From positions 62,001 to 126,000 of the forward strand of contig QCJM01000003.1 of the NCBI GenBank assembly GCA_003216035.1: a DNA stretch of 64,000 nt, written 5' to 3'. This document shows positions 10,788-21,436 of the stretch, piece after piece. The notes below the pieces were generated by a model. The model searched no databases, was not told where the DNA came from, and saw only the letters and a program-made list of their open reading frames with translations. The translations under genes were made by a program, and so were the position numbers. The first letter of the stretch is position 1. Every line of letters begins with the position of its first letter. Source of the stretch: Prochlorococcus sp. AG-409-B13 (GTDB lineage Bacteria; Cyanobacteriota; Cyanobacteriia; PCC-6307; Cyanobiaceae).

Positions 10788-11640
10788 TTTTATATCTTGG
10801 AGTTAGTTTTGGCTCAGTTCTTTTTGATTCAAGAGAGTTCGATGCTTGAGACGAAAAACATACTATACCTTTAAGGCCAATAACTCTTCTAATGTGGCTT
10901 TCTGCGTTGCACCTTGTGTTGATAATGCATTTAGAGCTCTCTTTGAAGCTGTATAGGCTTACGAGAGAATATGAATTCTATTCATCTAAGAATATTTTGC
11001 GATAGATGTAACTCCAAATAGCCTTTATGCATTCTTCTTAATTATTATTAAGAGCTGGCCCCCGAATATAGATTTGATTCTAAAGATCTTATTCCCATTG
11101 GTCTGGCATAATCTTTCCCATAATATAAGGAAAAGCTTTTTGCCTCCTATTTGTTGCTCGGAATCTGTTGTAAGGAATCAATATTTGTAGGCTTAGTTTT
11201 TATGAAATAGTATCTTTTTATTCACTTTATTTTTCTTCGTTTGAAGCCTCATGTCGTTTCTCTTGGAAAGTCTTATGGAGGTTTTGCCTGGATATTCTCG
11301 ATACGGATAGGATCAATTTATTGGTCTTGGCAGCTAAAGAGTTTTTTGCAAAAGTGTCAACCTAATTAATTAGTGCTTAGGGTTATTTGCTGCGGTGGCA
11401 ACCCATTGGTTTTTATTTGCTGGCCATGTTGAGATTGACTGCTGGGATCCCTTTGATAAAGCCTATGTATTAATTTAATGCTGTTTTAGGAGATTTGTCG
11501 TTTCGGTGTGGTTCTCACCCCTTTCTTAATTTGATAGATTCCTGGAGAATTGAAAAACATTCTTTGTAGCATCCTCAAAAATCCAAGTGTTTGAGTTCTT
11601 TTGGCCAGTAAGAGTTGCCTGTTCACAACTTATATTGATT

Positions 11641-11660
11641 TCTTCTGACCGCTCAGAAGA
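11641..11660. promoter_or_regulatory. perfect 8-bp inverted repeat (TCTTCTGA-CCGC-TCAGAAGA) upstream of the DUF1825 gene
   Basis: Read directly; lies about 25 bp before the ATG at 11685. Confidence 0.5.
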
Positions 11661-11684
11661 CTTGAGGAAAAAGGACATTAACTA

Positions 11685-12011
11685 ATGGGAGATGGTATGA
11701 ATTTTTTCGAATCCGAAATCGTTCAGGAAGAGGCCAAAAGGCTATTTAATGATTATCAAGAGCTTATGCAGCTTGGGTCTGACTATGGAAAGTTTGACCG
11801 TGAGGGGAAGAAGATGTTTATAAGCACTATGGAGGGATTGATGGAGCGTTATAGGGTTTTCATGAAACGTTTTGAACTTTCTGAAGATTTTCAAGCAAAG
11901 ATGACTGTCGAGCAATTGAGAACACAACTGGGTCAGTTTGGGATTACGCCTGAGCAGATGTTCGAACAAATGAATATGACCCTTGAGCGTATGAAAGCCC
12001 AACTGGATTAG
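11685..12011 (+). CDS. DUF1825 family cyanobacterial protein
   Basis: MNFFESEIVQEEAKRLFNDYQELMQLGSDYGKFDREGKKMFI, typical of the cyanobacterial DUF1825 family. Confidence 0.85.
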   Translation: MGDGMNFFESEIVQEEAKRLFNDYQELMQLGSDYGKFDREGKKMFISTMEGLMERYRVFMKRFELSEDFQAKMTVEQLRTQLGQFGITPEQMFEQMNMTLERMKAQLD

Positions 12012-12059
12012 TTAGGACAAGCTCCATATACGATTTGCTTAGTTAAAGGATCTTTTCCA

Positions 12060-13310
12060 ATGCCGGAAAAGTTGATTTCACTACCGGCTTGGGTGAATAG
12101 AGGGAAGGCAGACCTTTTCCCGTCTGTGAGAGGTATGAACCCCGATCAAGACCTGAGTGCTCGTCTGCAAGAGGCTTTGAGTAATAAAAGGCCATTGAGG
12201 GTCAAGCTGGGGATTGATCCAACAGGTAGTGACATCCATTTGGGGCACACCATTTTGTTTAGGAAGCTGAGGGCTTTTCAGGATGCAGGCCATACAGCTG
12301 TTTTGATTATTGGTGATTTCACAGCTCGGATAGGAGACCCAACTGGTAAAAGCAATACGCGTGTTCAGCTAACAGCTGAGCAGGTTGAAGCAAATGCAAC
12401 GACTTACTTGGAGCAGTTGGGGCTTGGACAAATGCCAGAGCATTCACTTTTGGATTTCTCAACCCCTGGTCGCTTAGAAGTGCATCGAAATAGCACCTGG
12501 TTGGAGGGGCTTGATCTTAATTATGTAATAGGTCTTTTGAGCAGCGTTACGGTTGGACAGATGCTTGCTAAAGAGGATTTTGGAAATCGCTATACAGCAG
12601 GAATACCAATTTCTTTGCATGAATTCCTTTATCCTCTTCTTCAGGGATTTGACTCTGTTTCTGTAAATGCTGATGTGGAACTAGGTGGTACTGATCAGAA
12701 GTTCAATATTGCGGTAGGAAGAGATCTTCAGCGGCGCCATAATCAACGACCCCAGTTTGGTCTTTTGCTACCAATATTAGTTGGACTTGATGGTGTTCAG
12801 AAGATGAGTAAAAGCCTTGAAAATACTGTTAGTTTAAATGATGATCCTCTTTCTATGTATTCAAAATTAGAAAAGGTCCCTGATGCGCTTGTTAGAGATT
12901 ATCTGACTTTGTTAACGGATTTAGATTATGAAAGTTTGAATGTTAATCCTCGGGAGCTTCAGAAGGAAATGGCACTTGCTGTGACGGCAAGTCGATATGG
13001 GTGGGATGCTGCTAAATCTGCACAGGCAGATGCTGCAAGATTGACTTCGGGATCTGGGGATGTAATGGATGCGGATGTTCCTGAAGTCTCTTTGGCAGGT
13101 TTGAGATTTCCTGTTAAGGCTTTTTATTTGCTTAGTGCGGTTGGCTTGTGTGTAAGTAGTAGTGAGGCTAGAAGGCGAATTCAAGGAGGAGGAGTTCGAT
13201 TAGAGGGCCAAAAAATCACTGATCCCAATCAAGAATTTTTGGATAGCAGAGACCTTATTGGGAAGGTCTTACAGTTAGGCAAGAAGACCTTTAGGCGTCT
13301 TGGTAGTTGA
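12060..13310 (+). CDS. tyrS: tyrosyl-tRNA synthetase
   Basis: [15 protein letters not shown] (HIGH), [19 protein letters not shown] (KMSKS), C-terminal S4-like domain. Confidence 0.95.
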   Translation: MPEKLISLPAWVNRGKADLFPSVRGMNPDQDLSARLQEALSNKRPLRVKLGIDPTGSDIHLGHTILFRKLRAFQDAGHTAVLIIGDFTARIGDPTGKSNTRVQLTAEQVEANATTYLEQLGLGQMPEHSLLDFSTPGRLEVHRNSTWLEGLDLNYVIGLLSSVTVGQMLAKEDFGNRYTAGIPISLHEFLYPLLQGFDSVSVNADVELGGTDQKFNIAVGRDLQRRHNQRPQFGLLLPILVGLDGVQKMSKSLENTVSLNDDPLSMYSKLEKVPDALVRDYLTLLTDLDYESLNVNPRELQKEMALAVTASRYGWDAAKSAQADAARLTSGSGDVMDADVPEVSLAGLRFPVKAFYLLSAVGLCVSSSEARRRIQGGGVRLEGQKITDPNQEFLDSRDLIGKVLQLGKKTFRRLGS

Positions 13311-13331
13311 ATTAAAGAAATTACTTTTCCT

Positions 13332-14057
13332 ATGCCTAAAATATTAAATCCTGCTGATAAGATAATAGTTGCCCTCGACGGAATGCAATGGTCAGAGATA
13401 ACATTAATGCTTGCTAAGTTGCCTGAGCTGCGTTGGGTAAAAGTTGGGTTGGAATTATTTGTAAGTGAAGGACCAGAGGTTTTGCTTGCATTGCGAAATC
13501 AAGGCTTGAAAGTTTTTCTAGATCTTAAATTTCACGATATTCCAATTACTATGTCAGGCGCTTGCAAGAAGGCCGCTAAAACTGGGGTTGAGTTGATTAC
13601 AGTGCATGCATGCTCAGGAGTGAAAGCACTTTCAGAGGCACAAGCTTCTGCGCTTGAGGGTGCTGCTGAATCTGGTTTGCCTGCTCCAACACTTCTTGCT
13701 GTAACTGTGCTTACAAGTTGGGATCAAAAAAGACTTTCAGAAGAGCTTTTGGTTGAGCAGGCTTTGCAATCGAGGGTTGAATGGCTAGCTAGCTTGGCAG
13801 TTAAGTCTGGGTTGGGCGGATGTGTATGCTCTCCATTGGAAGTAAAATCTTTGCGTAGAATCTACCCTGAACCATTTGAGTTAATTACACCTGGTATTCG
13901 TATTGATAGGTTTAATTTAGATGATCAGTCAAGGGTGATGAGTCCTTGCGCTGCAATTAAAGCAGGGGCTTCACGTATAGTTATTGGAAGGCCAATTACT
14001 AGAGATCCTGAGCCGGAAAAGGTATTTAAACGTTTATGTAGAGATATAATTTGCTAG
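13332..14057 (+). CDS. pyrF: orotidine-5'-phosphate decarboxylase
   Basis: [26 protein letters not shown] and IVIGRPITR motifs. Confidence 0.95.
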   Translation: MPKILNPADKIIVALDGMQWSEITLMLAKLPELRWVKVGLELFVSEGPEVLLALRNQGLKVFLDLKFHDIPITMSGACKKAAKTGVELITVHACSGVKALSEAQASALEGAAESGLPAPTLLAVTVLTSWDQKRLSEELLVEQALQSRVEWLASLAVKSGLGGCVCSPLEVKSLRRIYPEPFELITPGIRIDRFNLDDQSRVMSPCAAIKAGASRIVIGRPITRDPEPEKVFKRLCRDIIC

Positions 14058-14063
14058 CTTTAG

Positions 14064-14669
14064 TTATTTGCTGGGCTTAGTAATCCTTGGTTCGCTGCCT
14101 TTTAATAAGCGTTTTAAATTACTTCTGTGTCTCCATAGAACCATCGCTGAGGTGATCAGACTTATAGAGAAATATGCCAGGTTAAAATTGCCACTCTGAA
14201 AAGAAATAAACATAAGAAATGGGAGGCTAAGCGCTGCAAAAATGCTTGATAAAGAGACTATTTTGCTAAGTGTCAAAACTGTCAAAAAAATGCCTAGACA
14301 AGCCATCCCAACTGGCCAGGAAAGTCCTAGAAACACTCCAAGGCCAGTGGCGACAGCTTTGCCTCCTTTCCATCGAAGCCATATTGGCCATATGTGACCA
14401 ATTAGTGTTGCAATACCTGTGACAACTTGTAATTCACTGCTTAGGGAAAAGCCTTTTGCAATTAGAACTGCTGCTAAACCTTTGGCTACGTCGACAAGAA
14501 AAACTGTTAGTGCCGGCCATTTGCCTACATGTCTAAGAACATTTGTTGCCCCAGTTGATCCTGAGCCGATTTGCCTTAAGTCAATTTGAGCAATCCATTT
14601 GCCAGCCAAATATCCACTTGGCAGTGATCCAAGTAGATACCCAATTCCAAGAATGAAAAGATTGAACAT
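14064..14669 (-). CDS. plsY: acyl-phosphate:glycerol-3-phosphate acyltransferase
   Basis: [26 protein letters not shown] and [13 protein letters not shown] motifs. Confidence 0.95.
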   Translation of the reverse strand: MFNLFILGIGYLLGSLPSGYLAGKWIAQIDLRQIGSGSTGATNVLRHVGKWPALTVFLVDVAKGLAAVLIAKGFSLSSELQVVTGIATLIGHIWPIWLRWKGGKAVATGLGVFLGLSWPVGMACLGIFLTVLTLSKIVSLSSIFAALSLPFLMFISFQSGNFNLAYFSISLITSAMVLWRHRSNLKRLLKGSEPRITKPSK

Positions 14670-14682
14670 TAGAAAAGAGACT

Positions 14683-15699
14683 TTAGAGAAATTCTTCTTC
14701 TGGGTAGATTTCTTCTGGCCCTGCAGCGAATGCTAGCCATAAAGGGAATTGAAGCACTGGAATTTCAATACTGAATTCTGCTGCATCTATAAGGATGAGT
14801 GGAACTTCACCTCGCTCTTCTAGTCGGTCGGCGCGTTCTACAACTCCATCCCCTCGTTCGAATAGAACAATGCCACTGTTGGGTCCAAAATCTTCTCGAG
14901 CAAGTCCCAAGGCATCTTGTAAGCCTCTCCTCCATTCCCCAAGGCGTTCTGGTTGACTAGCTAAAACCAGGGTTTGGAACCTGTCTCCATAAAGTTCTCC
15001 AAGAATTGAAATTAGGGCCGCAGAAACAAGTATGTTTTTTGTTCTACTCCCAAGGCTGGGTTGAGCCCCTCTTCCACCCATGCTGAAGAACCAATCTTCA
15101 AGAAGTTCAATTTCCTTAGGTCCTAGGCTTCGCCTTAATTTCCATGGAGCTGCGTAAAAATCTGGTTGACCTAAGAATTGCTCTAAGCATTCACGGATTA
15201 GATTTTCATCAGGTTTGAAAGTGTCTGAGATGGCTGGAACAATTTGTGCTTGTGCTGTTTCTGCTTGCTTTTGCTTTTTATCAAGAGGGGAAGGATTGAC
15301 CAGGACTGGTTGCTTTACAAGTTCAAGTTGTTCAGATGCTTGAGCTAGATCTTGAAGCGCTCCAGTTAGATACTCCTGAAAACCTTTTACTCGTCTAGCT
15401 ATTGCATCTGATTGACCTGCAAAGGAGTTTTTTTGCTCTTCAAGAAGCTGGACTTTACGCTTATTTAGCTCTTCTAATTCTTTCTCTAATTTATCTCTAC
15501 GAATATGAAGCTCTTTTAAGGCGATGTTGAGAATTGGATCTAAGGAAGAACTTGACAAGGCTTTTTTCAAAACCTCTTTTGATGAAATGTTTGAATTGGT
15601 TTGGCCTGCTTGAATTAGAGTACCTTCTCTAGAAGATTGCTCTTGTGAAGCTTCTTGAGCTTTGGTTTCTTTTGAAAGAGGGAGTTCGGCTTCAGGCAT
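14683..15699 (-). CDS. DUF3086-type cyanobacterial protein with coiled-coil region
   Basis: Coiled-coil [26 protein letters not shown], then conserved [30 protein letters not shown]; neighbourhood typical of picocyanobacteria. Confidence 0.7.
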   Translation of the reverse strand: MPEAELPLSKETKAQEASQEQSSREGTLIQAGQTNSNISSKEVLKKALSSSSLDPILNIALKELHIRRDKLEKELEELNKRKVQLLEEQKNSFAGQSDAIARRVKGFQEYLTGALQDLAQASEQLELVKQPVLVNPSPLDKKQKQAETAQAQIVPAISDTFKPDENLIRECLEQFLGQPDFYAAPWKLRRSLGPKEIELLEDWFFSMGGRGAQPSLGSRTKNILVSAALISILGELYGDRFQTLVLASQPERLGEWRRGLQDALGLAREDFGPNSGIVLFERGDGVVERADRLEERGEVPLILIDAAEFSIEIPVLQFPLWLAFAAGPEEIYPEEEFL

Positions 15700-15727
15700 T
15701 AAACATAAGGTGGCTAGTTTGAATCTT

Positions 15728-16159
15728 TTAGGAGAGAGGTTTTATTTTCTCTTGGGGTACTTCAAGTTGGCCTACCCTTAGCCTTAATTGCTCTTTAAGC
15801 ATTTCCGGATCAAATAAAATTGGTAGTAAGTGTGGGCTTGCTTCCTCCCTGAAATAAAGAATTCCAGGGAGTCCTGGTAAAAAAATTCGCCAAGCGAGCC
15901 AACTTTTGAATGGGAAACGGCGAATTTCTTTGTCTAATTGGGAAACAACAAGATCTTGGGAGGTAAATTCCAAACGAAGAGTGAAAGCTTGAAGAAGAAG
16001 AAATAATCCAAAACTAATTATTACTATGGATGGCCATGGATAGATAGGGAGTGGAAGCAATGCAATCCCAAAGGCTGTGATCAGTAAAGGCAAACGAGGA
16101 GCAGGCTTGAGGGTGATGCTCTCGGAATTTTTGAATTGTGGAGAAGAATTTGGGGACAT
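15728..16159 (-). CDS. DUF3119-type membrane protein
   Basis: Two TM segments followed by RFPFKSWLAWRIFLPGLPGILYFREEASPHLLPILFD; overlaps the MlaE permease gene. Confidence 0.7.
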   Translation of the reverse strand: MSPNSSPQFKNSESITLKPAPRLPLLITAFGIALLPLPIYPWPSIVIISFGLFLLLQAFTLRLEFTSQDLVVSQLDKEIRRFPFKSWLAWRIFLPGLPGILYFREEASPHLLPILFDPEMLKEQLRLRVGQLEVPQEKIKPLS

Positions 16160-16905
16160 CAGCCGAAAAGAACTTGAGTTAGTAAAACGTCCATCAAGGA
16201 AACTGTTACTAGTGTCATAACTACAGCTCCTGTAGTACTAGTACCTACTTCTTTGGGTCCGCCACGAGTTGTAAGTCCCCAGCCACATGCGAGGACTGCA
16301 ATCAAAAGTCCAAAAACCAATGCTTTGACGAGCATGAACGGCAAGTCACTAAGTATTAACCATTCACGAACAGAATCCCAGAAAACCCCAGGAGGTATTT
16401 GATATAAAGCAGTGCTACTAATTTGGCCGCTCCAGAGAGCCACACTAAAAAATAGTAGGCATTGCACTGGAGCCATTACAACCATGGCTATTAATCTTGG
16501 AACAACTAGGTATTCAACTGGGTCCGTTTGAAGCATTGTGATGGCATCGATTTGCTCGGTAACTTTCATTGTCCCTAGTTGAGCAGCATATGCAGTGGCA
16601 ACTTTGCCTGTCAGCAGCGTTGCTGTCAGTAAAGGTGCTATCTCTCTTGCCATTCCTATTGCTAATAGGCCACCTACCTGAGACCCCACCCCTTGTCTGC
16701 TTAGTTCCGCGGCAACCTGAATATTGAAGACTGTTCCTGCTGCTACTCCAGTTATTAGAACAATTAGGAAGCTACCTGGGCCCGCTTCCATAAGTTGATC
16801 TGAAAGGTCTAGAGAATTTATTCGCCCTCTTGCAGTGGCGGCTACAGCTTGGCCGCCTATTAACAGGCTGCTGCCAAGACGTTTTAGCCATCGAGGAGTG
16901 TTCAT
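16159..16905 (-). CDS. MlaE-family ABC permease (lipid/toluene tolerance type)
   Basis: VQVAAELSRQGVG-like segment, GMAREIAPLLTATLLTGKVATAYAAQLGTMKVTEQIDAI, GLTTRGGPKEVGTSTTGAVV. Confidence 0.88.
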   Translation of the reverse strand: MNTPRWLKRLGSSLLIGGQAVAATARGRINSLDLSDQLMEAGPGSFLIVLITGVAAGTVFNIQVAAELSRQGVGSQVGGLLAIGMAREIAPLLTATLLTGKVATAYAAQLGTMKVTEQIDAITMLQTDPVEYLVVPRLIAMVVMAPVQCLLFFSVALWSGQISSTALYQIPPGVFWDSVREWLILSDLPFMLVKALVFGLLIAVLACGWGLTTRGGPKEVGTSTTGAVVMTLVTVSLMDVLLTQVLFG

Positions 16906-18302
16906 GAATTTGCGTTAAGTAGGTGTGTATCTTTCTTTGGCCAACGTCGCATTACAAGTAGTCCAATTGCTACAAGTACAGCAGGTATTAAACCCATACA
17001 TATTCGAATGGTTATTTGTGCCGTAGTTGGTTGATTTAGGCAGCTGAATGAAGGATTGCATTGATTAATTGACTTGTAACCTGCAAAAGAAAGAAGGAGA
17101 CCTAAAAGTTGAACGCTGAGACCAATACCGATCTTCTGAATAAAAACCATCCAGGCGGTGTAAATGCCAGCTGGTTTTTCTGGATCTGCATCTATTGCAT
17201 CTGGTAATAGAGACCAAGGGATTAGGTAGGCGGTTGATGCTCCAAAGCCTACGATCAGAATAATTGTTATGAGCAAGAGAAACTTTATCCCTTCTAGACT
17301 TTCAAGAGACAATAGACTGTTGATTTCTAACCCTGGGGTTAGTGGTGGAAGAATCATTGCAATTAAGCAAGCTATAACCCAGATCCCTCCTCCTAGGTAA
17401 AGTGCTGAAATTCTCCCATATTTATTTGAGTATAGACTCCATACTTGTAAGCCAATTAATGCACTTAGTTGAAAAGGTATAGGTATCCACTTCGAGAAAG
17501 TTACTGGTACTAGCATCACTTGTTCAAGGTAAATAAGTGAGACTGTTTGCATTAATTGTAGTCCACACCAAAGTAGTAAATACAGAGTAATTACTTTGAG
17601 AAAACGTTGGTTTTGAAGAACTCTTTTTACTTGGAGTTGAAAAGGCTCCGCAGATCCAGTGGGCTTTCTTGCTCTCTTTGCAAAGGGGGCTAGACCCCAG
17701 CAAGAGATCAATGTTGCGATTGTCGCGATACTGCCTGTAACTTTCCCCATGCTGATGAACCCACTTTCGCCTGAGGAGAGAAGCTTTGCTGCAACAACAA
17801 GACCGGTAAATCCCGCCAAAATTGAGCCGGTAAATCTTGCAGCATTAAGACGTGTTCGTATAGCTGTGTCTTCAGTAAGTTCGGTAGATAGGGCTGCGTA
17901 TGGAAGGTTTACGGCTGTGTAGGCAGTCATAAGAATGATTGCCATGAAAATGTAATAAATGGTCTTCTGGGTTATCCCCCCTGGTGGAACCCACCACATG
18001 CCTGCAAGTGCTATCCCTAAAGGCAGAGAGGCGAAGACCATCCATGGGAGCCTGGGCCCCCATCTGGTTTGAGTATGGTCACTCATCCAGCCGATTAGGG
18101 GGTCGTTTAATGCATCCCAAACCTTTATGACCATCAGTAAGGAGCCTGCGATGAATGCTGGCAATCCTGCTGTCCCTGTAAAGAAGGGGAAAAGGTAAAA
18201 GCCTAGTTGCGTAGCGGCTAGGCCGGTCCCGGCATCTCCAAGGCCAAAGGAGGCCATCAGCCGACGGCGACTTCCCCCTTTTACTGGTTTGTATTTCGTC
18301 AA
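16902..18302 (-). CDS. glcH: GPH-family sugar:cation symporter (MelB/GlcH-like MFS transporter)
   Basis: SFGLGDAGTGLAATQLGFYLFPFFTGTAGLPAFIAGSLLMVIKVWDALNDPLIGWMSDHTQTRWGPRLPWM is the MelB-type N-terminal signature; multiple TM segments; the GlcH name is by analogy and needs alignment. Confidence 0.7.
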   Translation of the reverse strand: MTKYKPVKGGSRRRLMASFGLGDAGTGLAATQLGFYLFPFFTGTAGLPAFIAGSLLMVIKVWDALNDPLIGWMSDHTQTRWGPRLPWMVFASLPLGIALAGMWWVPPGGITQKTIYYIFMAIILMTAYTAVNLPYAALSTELTEDTAIRTRLNAARFTGSILAGFTGLVVAAKLLSSGESGFISMGKVTGSIATIATLISCWGLAPFAKRARKPTGSAEPFQLQVKRVLQNQRFLKVITLYLLLWCGLQLMQTVSLIYLEQVMLVPVTFSKWIPIPFQLSALIGLQVWSLYSNKYGRISALYLGGGIWVIACLIAMILPPLTPGLEINSLLSLESLEGIKFLLLITIILIVGFGASTAYLIPWSLLPDAIDADPEKPAGIYTAWMVFIQKIGIGLSVQLLGLLLSFAGYKSINQCNPSFSCLNQPTTAQITIRICMGLIPAVLVAIGLLVMRRWPKKDTHLLNANS

Positions 18303-18389
18303 TCTTTTTCGATTGGGAGATGCAAGGTCATAATGAAGTGGTACCCATCAAACGGTCCACCCTATCCGGGATGGTTCTTGTGTACTACT

Positions 18390-18460
<71 letters not shown>

Positions 18461-18468
18461 TAATTGAT

Positions 18469-20583
18469 TTAAGGATTGAAGCTTGATCTGGATGCATATT
18501 CATTGGTGATCATCAACGTCAAGCTGTAGCTTTCAAGTTCCACAGTTGATTGGCTAAATTCTTCACGTTTTTTATTAGGTATTTGATCGCTTGAAGAGGC
18601 TGTATTAATTATCCGTTCCCATGGAGTAATTGGTTTAGGTAGCTCAAAGTGCATTGCTTGCGTATATGCGTTGAGCCCCATCCACATAAGAGCTCCTTGG
18701 GAGCCTTTATTTACGCTGTAGCTGATTGTGTGAGACCAACTGCTCCAGTCTGGCTTGCCTAGTTTCACGCCATGCCATTGAATCCAAAGTTGATTTGAAC
18801 TTTTTTGTTCATCTAGAAGATCCTCTTTAAGTAGGTTTTGGTAACTAAATAGTTCTGGGAATTGAGAGCGAATCTTGAGAAGCTTTTTAACAAATAAATG
18901 CAGAGAAACGTCGCATTTGTCTGGGCCCCAGATCATCCAGCTTAGAGGGTTGTTTTGGCACCAAGTGTTGTTATTACCGCCCTGGCTTCGACTTACTTCG
19001 TCTCCCATAAGTAACATTGGAACGCCAGGTGAGAAAATCGTGGTCGCTAAAAGATTTTTCTTTTGTCGATTTCTTAGGGCGATTAAAGCTTGATCAGTAG
19101 TGGGGCCTTCAATTCCATGATTCCAGCTATTATTATGATTTTCTCCGTCTCGATTATCTTCACCATTGCTAAGGTTATGCTTAATATTGAAACTAACCAA
19201 ATCATTTAATGTGAACCCGTCATGTGCTGTGATGAAGTTGATTGAACGTTGCAGGCGATTTTGGTCACCTTTGTAAAGCTCCGGACTGCCTCTTAAGTTA
19301 TCTTTTAGTAGCCAAGTGCTATTTTTATCTCCTTTCCAGAATTTTCTAAGATTATCTCTAAATTGCCCGTTCCAGGTGCCAATTCGGTTTGCCGGAAAAT
19401 CAGATAATCGATAAAGCCCTCCGCAATCCCATGGCTCACTTACTAGTTTTAAATCACTTAGCTTTGGGTCTGCTTCAATTTGTTCGAATAATGGAGGTTT
19501 CTCAAGTGGAATGAGCTCCTCCCCTCTGCTAAGTGCGATGCCTAAGTCAAAGCGAAATCCGTCTACACCTAATTCGGTCGCCCAGCATCGCATTGACTCG
19601 AGAATTAGTTCTCTAACCAAAGGCCTGTTCCCTGCAATGCTATTGCCGCATCCACTTACATCGAGATAATTACCATCTTTATCTTGATAGTAAAAAAGTT
19701 CTTCCCCAAAACCTCTCCAGCTTATTATTGGGCCTTCTTTATTACCTTCTGTAGTGTGATTATATACAACATCTATTAGAACTTCAATCCCTGCATCATG
19801 ACAGGAGGCTACTAAATTTCGAAATTGTTTCCTTGCATCTAGAGGGTCCTTGCCCGCAATATATTGATGGTGAGGAGTGAACCAGTTTAATGGACTATAT
19901 CCCCAGTAATTTGTCAGCCCAAATGGTGCATCTGATGGGTCAAAGGAATAAACAGGAAGCAGCTCAATAGTCGTTATCCCAAGATCTTTTAGATAAGGTA
20001 TTTTCTCTTTTAAACCAAGGAAAGTACCTTTTTTATTGTCTTCTAATCCCGAGTCGTTGTTAGAGGTGAAACCACCTACATGGAGTTCATAAATTACTGT
20101 TTTAGTCCATGGATGTCTTGGCCTTGGATGTGAGTCGAAGTCAAAACTATCTCTTTCAGAAACTATGCTTTTTAAGCAAGTTTTTTGATTCCCTGATTCC
20201 CCCATTGTTGAATCTCTCTGGTAGACATCCCATCCACTTATCGCTCTAGAGCAAGGGTCAATTAATACCTTGGAAGAATAATTTCTTGTTTGATGATTAT
20301 ATTGGCCCTGGCTCTTTACTCGGTAGGCGTAGGAGGACCCTTCCCTCAGGCCTTCGACCTCTATATGCCAATAGTCGCCCGAGCGATTCTCATTATTTAA
20401 ATTGATTATTGTTGCAGCTTTCTCATCATTTGCATGTTCAAAAAGCAGAAGCTCTATTGCAGTAGCGTAAGGGGCTAATACTGAGAAATTGACTCCGCGT
20501 GGTGTTATTGAGCTGCCTAGAGGCCAAGCATTGCCAAGATGAGTCTTTTGGATTTGTTTTTTCAGCTGCGAAGCAGGAGGCAT
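18469..20583 (-). CDS. glgX: glycogen debranching enzyme / isoamylase (GH13)
   Basis: GVNFSVLAPYATAIELLLF, DVVYNHTTEGN, VDGFRFDLG, FITAHDGFTLNDLVSF, LLMGDEVSRSQGGNNN. Confidence 0.92.
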   Translation of the reverse strand: MPPASQLKKQIQKTHLGNAWPLGSSITPRGVNFSVLAPYATAIELLLFEHANDEKAATIINLNNENRSGDYWHIEVEGLREGSSYAYRVKSQGQYNHQTRNYSSKVLIDPCSRAISGWDVYQRDSTMGESGNQKTCLKSIVSERDSFDFDSHPRPRHPWTKTVIYELHVGGFTSNNDSGLEDNKKGTFLGLKEKIPYLKDLGITTIELLPVYSFDPSDAPFGLTNYWGYSPLNWFTPHHQYIAGKDPLDARKQFRNLVASCHDAGIEVLIDVVYNHTTEGNKEGPIISWRGFGEELFYYQDKDGNYLDVSGCGNSIAGNRPLVRELILESMRCWATELGVDGFRFDLGIALSRGEELIPLEKPPLFEQIEADPKLSDLKLVSEPWDCGGLYRLSDFPANRIGTWNGQFRDNLRKFWKGDKNSTWLLKDNLRGSPELYKGDQNRLQRSINFITAHDGFTLNDLVSFNIKHNLSNGEDNRDGENHNNSWNHGIEGPTTDQALIALRNRQKKNLLATTIFSPGVPMLLMGDEVSRSQGGNNNTWCQNNPLSWMIWGPDKCDVSLHLFVKKLLKIRSQFPELFSYQNLLKEDLLDEQKSSNQLWIQWHGVKLGKPDWSSWSHTISYSVNKGSQGALMWMGLNAYTQAMHFELPKPITPWERIINTASSSDQIPNKKREEFSQSTVELESYSLTLMITNEYASRSSFNP

Positions 20584-20596
20584 GGGCGCAAGCTAG

Positions 20597-21271
20597 TTGC
20601 TTCGTTGGGTTAAGAATGTCATGAATAGCGTCAAATCGACCGACTCGGACAATTATCCGCATCAGCTAACGAACGAACTTTGGGCATTCCCCCCTAATAA
20701 GGACTGCACAGGAGGAACGTCTTGGTGGCTTGGATGTGACCCTGAGCCTGTGCTTATTGATTGTCCTCCGTTTTGCGATGAGACTATAAAGGCCTTGAAT
20801 GAGCTCTCTTCCGGTAGGGCTTCACGAATTATTCTTACTGGGAGGCAAGCCCATGGAAGGATTCGTGAATTGCAGAATGCCTTGGGCTGGCCTGTCCTTA
20901 TTCAGGAGCAAGAAGCTTATCTGCTGCCAGCATTCCACTCTTTAGAAAGTTTTTCAGAAGAACACATCACTGCCTCTGGTTTGCGAGTGCTTTGGACACC
21001 TGGACCTACTCCAGGAAGCTGCGTTGTTTATGCACCTTCGCCTTGGAATGTGCTGTTTTGTGGACGTCTTCTGATTCCTGTAGCTTTTAACCGAATGGCT
21101 TCTTTGGTCGAAAGAACAACCTTTCATTGGTCGCGTCAGCAAAAAAGTCTGCAGAAACTGCGAAGTTGGCTCCCTTCGAATCCAAGGCCAGCACTGGCAT
21201 CTGGAGGAGGCTTGCATAAGCTGGGTGGCAAGAAGCTCGTTGAATGGGAGGCTTGGCGGGATGCCAATTAG
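20597..21271 (+). CDS. metallo-beta-lactamase-fold-like protein with degenerate metal-binding motifs
   Basis: ASRIILTGRQAHGR in place of THxHxDH; LWTPGPTPGSCVVY in place of TPGHTPGS; WNVLFCGRLL in place of a GD strand. Confidence 0.65.
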   Translation: MLRWVKNVMNSVKSTDSDNYPHQLTNELWAFPPNKDCTGGTSWWLGCDPEPVLIDCPPFCDETIKALNELSSGRASRIILTGRQAHGRIRELQNALGWPVLIQEQEAYLLPAFHSLESFSEEHITASGLRVLWTPGPTPGSCVVYAPSPWNVLFCGRLLIPVAFNRMASLVERTTFHWSRQQKSLQKLRSWLPSNPRPALASGGGLHKLGGKKLVEWEAWRDAN

Positions 21272-21436
21272 GTGCTTAATTACTGATCTGGCGAAGGTAT
21301 AAAGCATTGCGCCACGGGGTCTTTCGGTTGCCGGTCGGGGCAAAGCTCCATACGATTAGCGCGCTAAGAAAAATTTTTGATGAATTCCTTTTTGGATTTC
21401 GTCATTCAACAATCTCCGCTCCATCTCTCCTTCCCA

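Noticed and set aside
20954-21343. 129-aa minus-strand ORF overlapping the MBL-like gene
   Set aside because: Opposite a better-supported frame; Arg/Ser-rich with no motif. Not proposed as an antisense gene.
21290-21360. GC-rich stretch upstream of hup (GCGCCACGGGGTCTTTCGGTTGCCGGTCGGGGC) considered as SRP RNA or another ncRNA
   Set aside because: No SRP loop consensus (GGAAG/A-type) or long complementary arms that I could find; left unannotated.
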